Below, in pieces: positions 35,268 through 38,103 of a stretch of DNA of 38,103 nt. The DNA is from an uncultured Succinivibrionaceae bacterium. GTDB lineage: Bacteria > Pseudomonadota > Gammaproteobacteria > Enterobacterales > Succinivibrionaceae. Position numbers and translations under genes: made by a program. The stretch covers positions 1 to 38,103 of the forward strand of contig CALXOV010000057.1 of the NCBI GenBank assembly GCA_944390105.1, read 5' to 3'. The notes below the pieces were generated by a model that was not told the origin of the DNA, did no database searches, and was given only the letters and a program-made list of their open reading frames with translations. Numbering within the stretch: position 1 is the stretch's first letter; each line of letters starts with the position of its first letter.

Positions 35268-36134
35268 ATGGCGCTTGGGATTATTTTCGTCAGCTGCGGC
35301 ATGGTGCTACAAACTCTCACTTACTGTTTAGTCAAGGAAACCGCCCGCCGCGTAAAACTTAACGTGGGGACGATTTTAGTCAATGCCCACATCATCATGG
35401 GGCTTATATGCCTACCGCTGTTCTTTATGTTGCAGCTGTATACGCAACTTAGCGCCGTCCTACTAATTAATGCACTTCTCGTAAATATCACTTATCTTGG
35501 TGCACAGTTTTGCATGTTCAGCGCAATTGCCCGATCCGATGCCTCCGCGGCCAGTCCTTATCTAATCTTAAAGTTGCCGCTGGTGGCACTGCTATCTATC
35601 ACTCTGCTTGATGAAAGTTTGACGCTACAGCAAAGCGCCGCACTGCTGGGCATTGTCATACTATCGCTCATCTACACCAATGCCATTAAAATCTCGTTTA
35701 AAGTATTAGGTTTAGTGCTGGGAGCATCATTATGTTTTGCGTTGTGCGACATCTTTATTATTAAGGCCGCGCATGCCTTTTATGGTTTTAGCGCACTTAA
35801 ACAAGGAATCGCTACTGTCGTCGTATGCGACAGTCTGCTTTTAGCCATGCTTCTGCCATTCGTGCTGCGGCGTAACTGCATGTGCAATACCATGCGCTTA
35901 AGACTGTGCACCCCGTTGGCATTAAGCTGGATTAGCGGCGTGGCAACAACAGTGATCGGATTTAATTTGGCCGGGATTATCTCGGGCAACATTATTCTGT
36001 CGCTGCGCGCCTTGTGTGCGATTATTTTAGTTGCACTGTTCTTTCGTGCACAACTGTATGCCCCTGGCCGTTTTTACCTTAAAAGCGCCGCAGCCTGCGG
36101 CTTATGCCTGTGCGTCATCATGTATTATGGCTAA
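35268..36134 (+). CDS. EamA/DMT-family transporter
   Basis: A 288-residue inner-membrane protein with about ten short hydrophobic helices arranged as two five-helix repeats. The stretch SDASAASPYLILKLPLVALLSITLLDESLT is typical of the drug/metabolite transporter superfamily. The start at 35268 is preferred over 35238 because AAGGA lies 7 bases before it. The substrate is unknown, and no partner gene is adjacent. Its 3' end meets the right-end hairpin of the IS element. Confidence 0.8.
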   Translation: MALGIIFVSCGMVLQTLTYCLVKETARRVKLNVGTILVNAHIIMGLICLPLFFMLQLYTQLSAVLLINALLVNITYLGAQFCMFSAIARSDASAASPYLILKLPLVALLSITLLDESLTLQQSAALLGIVILSLIYTNAIKISFKVLGLVLGASLCFALCDIFIIKAAHAFYGFSALKQGIATVVVCDSLLLAMLLPFVLRRNCMCNTMRLRLCTPLALSWISGVATTVIGFNLAGIISGNIILSLRALCAIILVALFFRAQLYAPGRFYLKSAAACGLCLCVIMYYG

Positions 36135-36142
36135 GTGAACTA

Positions 36143-36164
36143 CCATTAAGCTAGAGCTTAATGG
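36143..36164 (-). repeat. Right-end hairpin of the IS element
   Basis: CCATTAAGC and GCTTAATGG pair perfectly around TAGA (+ strand reading). It lies about 85 bases beyond the tnpB stop, the usual place for the right-end stem of IS200/IS605 elements and for the end of the associated omega RNA scaffold. It also follows the EamA gene closely and could act as its terminator. Confidence 0.6.
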
Positions 36165-36247
36165 CTTCGTGTATCCGCGAGTGCTGATAGGATTGCTCCT
36201 ACCTTTGCCCTCTCCACACGCTTTTTATACTTCGCCTTGTTCCTTGG

Positions 36248-37458
36248 CTAGTGCGTAGGTCGCAACCCTTTCCGCAGCATCCGCCTCCCTTCTTCGAGGA
36301 TATTTGCAGCTGCCGCTAAATCTCGGTCTGGATGATAGTATGGCAGTACTGACACTCCCACGAGCTTACACTTAAGTCTTTGACCGCAGAGTTCTTCTGT
36401 TTGCTTTTGGTGCAAAGCTGACTGCGCGGAAACCACAGCTCTATCTCTACCACTGTTCTGCCTGCTATTTTTGCTTTGTCTTTCGTGTTCTGTTTAACTT
36501 TATAAAAGCAGGCATCCTGAACAGCCTGCGCCGGATGATGGTTACTTAACATCCCCTTTATATTCAGCGTCTCAAAAACTATGCCTTGGTTCTTGCTCAC
36601 AATCCTTGAGGCTGCCTGATGGCAATGATTATCTCGCTGATTCTTAAGCTTTCTGCAAAGCTTTGCGTACTTCTTTCTCTCCTTAAGGTAATTATTGGAA
36701 ATTCTGGGCTGCCCGCCCTCTTTGGCATTCTTCTTAGCGCATTCGAGCTTGCTGCTCATATTGCGCTGAGTACGCTTGTGCCGCAGCTCGTTCTGTTTAA
36801 TAAAGTGCTGAGACTTAATCACCGTGCCGTCTGAACAGGTAAGATGGGATTTAAGACCAAGGTCGATGCCTATTTTATGCTCTGTCTTAGGCAAAGGCTT
36901 AGGCTGCACTTTATAAAACAAAACCACATGATAATCGCCTACCCGATCTTTAATGCACCGGGCCGCCTTAACGGGACCTTCTAAAGAACGATGCAGGATG
37001 GCCTGCATAACTTTGCCAGTCCTTGGGTTAAGATAAGAAAGCTCAACAATGCCGTTCGCGTAGTCGAATTTAATATTTCCATTGGTGATTTTGGTGCCAA
37101 AGGACTGCGGGGAATGGTACTTACTTCTAAATTTTGGCCTCCTGCGCTGGCTCTTAAGAAAAGCGGCATAAGCGCTACAGTCCTCATCCAGAGCTTTTTC
37201 TAAGGCAAATTTGTCCACAGTCACTTTAAGCCATGGATTTTTTACTTTTAAGTCTTGGTAAAGATATCTGCTTAATTCAGCCTTGCTGGGAAATGATGCG
37301 TGATTCTCCTGCTTTTTATCAATGGATTCCTTGACGGCATTGTAGACGAACCTTGACTGCCCCACAGCATTATCGAAATAGTCGCAGAAAGCCTCGGATT
37401 TAGCGGTTTTATCCGCAATCCTATACTTAAATCCTAGAATGAAATAGCTTTTCTGCAT
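36248..37458 (-). pseudogene. tnpB: TnpB (OrfB) RNA-guided nuclease, frameshifted near the C-terminus
   Basis: The main frame gives residues 1-380 of a TnpB protein: a helical N-terminal helix-turn-helix region, RuvC-I GIDLGLKS (D199) and RuvC-II VFETLNIKGM (E296). The zinc-ribbon region reads LCTKSKQKN...WECQYC. At about residue 373 (36333-36342) the frame shifts; the correct tail HPDRDLAAAANIL, which supplies the RuvC-III Asp, lies in another frame and ends at 36248. One inserted base would restore CHTxHPDRD. The zinc ribbon also has Ser (S352) in place of one expected Cys. As written, the product lacks the last catalytic acid, unless frameshifting occurs during translation. Confidence 0.85.
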
Positions 37459-37755
37459 CGGACTTGTTTTAAGTTCTAGAATAATATCGTTATCTCACAA
37501 TAACATAGTTCAGATTTAATGGTTATTCTAATTCTATTAAAAGCATAAGATTTAGAGTAACACCTAAAAACTACACCCATTTCACATCTTGCTAGACCCA
37601 GAAGCTAAAGCTTCAGGCTTGCGCGAGACAAAGGTATCAAGCTAGAGCCTAACCGCCGTAGCAACAAAGATGGACGATGATCGGCTTATTTTATTGAAAA
37701 ATAATTTTTTTCAATTCAAACGATCCTTTATTTGGCATTTTCTCTAAATAAGTGC
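37459..37755. other. Left end of the IS element and flanking AT-rich spacer
   Basis: The left-end hairpins of the element lie here (about 37601-37654), with an AT-rich stretch near 37680-37745 that contains a TTGAAAA/TTTTTTCAA symmetric site. No gene is seen. The tnpB ribosome binding site is weak. Confidence 0.5.
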
Positions 37756-37783
37756 TTGCAAAGTTAAAAAGACTGTATATAAT
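37756..37783 (+). promoter_or_regulatory. Promoter of tRNA-Ser
   Basis: TTGCAA (37756-37761) and TATAAT (37778-37783) are separated by 16 bases and lie about 50 bp before the tRNA gene. The -10 hexamer is a perfect match. Confidence 0.8.
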
Positions 37784-37834
37784 ATGCACCGTTCTCCGGC
37801 ATTGAGCCGCAGAACTCTACAATTTACTATCTGC

Positions 37835-37925
37835 GGTGAGATGTCCGAGTGGCTGAAGGAGCACGCCTGGAAAGCGTGTATAGGTGAATAGCCTATCTCG
37901 GGTTCGAATCCCGATCTCACCGCCA
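37835..37925 (+). tRNA. tRNA-Ser (anticodon GGA)
   Basis: The sequence folds as a class-II tRNA. The acceptor stem is GGTGAGA with TCTCACC, followed by discriminator G and an encoded CCA. The D-arm begins CCGAGTGGC, the anticodon arm is CACGC-CTGGAAA-GCGTG, the variable arm is long, and the T-arm contains GGTTCGAATCC. The anticodon GGA reads UCC and UCU codons. It is nearly identical in layout to E. coli tRNA-Ser(GGA). Confidence 0.96.
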
Positions 37926-37958
37926 CGCTTACCACCCGCGTTTTACCCTCCCCACCCT

Positions 37959-37994
37959 CCTGAATTTTGCAAACTACCTGAATTTTGCAAACTA
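37959..37994. repeat. 18-bp perfect tandem repeat
   Basis: CCTGAATTTTGCAAACTA occurs twice in direct succession (37959-37976 and 37977-37994), 34 bases after the tRNA-Ser gene. It may be a multiple terminal repeat of an insertion sequence lying to the right, or part of an integration site next to the tRNA. The window ends too soon to decide. Confidence 0.9.
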
Positions 37995-38011
37995 GGTCAT
38001 CATCAACTCGA

Positions 38012-38103
38012 CTAATGGGCCTGCAGATCGTGCCCATGGGGTTTCCAGGCCTCCTTCAGCTCGTTTGCCGGTGCCAGAGTTTTCTCGTAGTGGGATTCGG
38101 GCG
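38012..38103 (-). CDS. Possible C-terminal end of an unidentified gene, cut by the window edge
   Basis: From the right edge a minus-strand frame reads 29 residues (ESHYEKTLAPANELKEAWKP and a few more) to a TAG at 38014-38012. It has a protein-like composition but is too short to identify. It ends 18 bases from the tandem repeat, as an IS transposase gene would end near its terminal repeats. This is weak evidence. Confidence 0.25.
   Translation of the reverse strand, partial: PESHYEKTLAPANELKEAWKPHGHDLQAH

Larger units (their letters stand above)
36131..37660 (-). mobile_element. IS200/IS605-type element without tnpA
   Basis: This is a single tnpB-like gene bounded by subterminal hairpins that share a GC-TAGA-GC core. 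The right-end hairpin (36143-36151 with 36156-36164) has a perfect 9-bp stem. The left-end hairpin lies at about 37633-37654 with bulges, and a further stem GAAGC-TAAA-GCTTC is at 37601-37614. Bulged hairpins with these loops suit recognition by a Y1 transposase, but no tnpA is present, so movement would need one in trans. The exact cleavage sites cannot be set from one copy. Confidence 0.7.

Noticed and set aside
37959-37994. CRISPR array
   Set aside because: The two 18-bp units are directly adjacent with no spacers, and no cas gene is present; no other regularly spaced repeats were seen in the window.
37744-38037. 97-codon minus-strand frame across the tRNA gene
   Set aside because: It runs antisense through tRNA-Ser and its promoter, so it is a chance frame.

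Overview
The window looks like chromosomal DNA from a gammaproteobacterium, most likely an anaerobic Aeromonadales/Succinivibrionaceae-type organism. This is inferred from the arg genes, a ybaB-recR//htpG-adk core whose order matches Enterobacterales, and protein similarity judged by eye; no database search was possible. Most of the window is ordinary core genome, with accessory DNA at both ends and in the middle.

Layout. (1) 1-1295: a graveyard of broken TnpB (IS200/IS605-type) fragments. (2) 1292-5466: two membrane signalling genes. The first is an RsbU/SpoIIE-like PP2C protein that has lost three of its four metal-binding acids. The second is a dCache-GGDEF(degenerate)-EAL protein with an apparently intact phosphodiesterase domain. 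(3) 5471-10435: arginine biosynthesis, argE divergent from argC-argB-(short GNAT N-acetylglutamate synthase)-argD, with a hairpin-rich leader before argC. (4) 10484-13789: a solitary AMP-dependent ligase and a DUF6056-type membrane protein, separated by a 546-bp non-coding stretch with stem-loops. (5) 13924-18157: mfd and an overlapping EcsC-like gene. (6) 18149-20088: rfbA-rfbC (dTDP-rhamnose precursors) and a small exported protein.

(7) 20729-31617: the core block ybaB-recR ... htpG-adk, split by a six-gene sugar-uptake operon (DeoR regulator, RbsA-like ATPase, two permeases, a 6-phospho-3-hexuloisomerase-like SIS protein and a periplasmic binding protein). htpG has a convincing sigma-32 promoter, and adk ends at a strong intrinsic terminator. 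(8) 31969-34057: an iron-dependent alcohol dehydrogenase (YqhD/BdhA type) and an AraC regulator (YqhC type), in one transcription unit. (9) 34365-36134: a periplasmic SIMPL/DUF541 protein and an EamA transporter. (10) 36131-37660: an IS200/IS605-type element without tnpA, whose tnpB is frameshifted. (11) 37835-37925: tRNA-Ser(GGA), followed by an 18-bp tandem repeat and the tail of an unidentified reading frame.

The least explained signals are the pseudophosphatase and a pair of about 250-bp related, potentially structured non-coding sequences (about 30372-30625 and 31722-31968). These two bracket ybaB-recR exactly where accessory DNA joins the conserved block.
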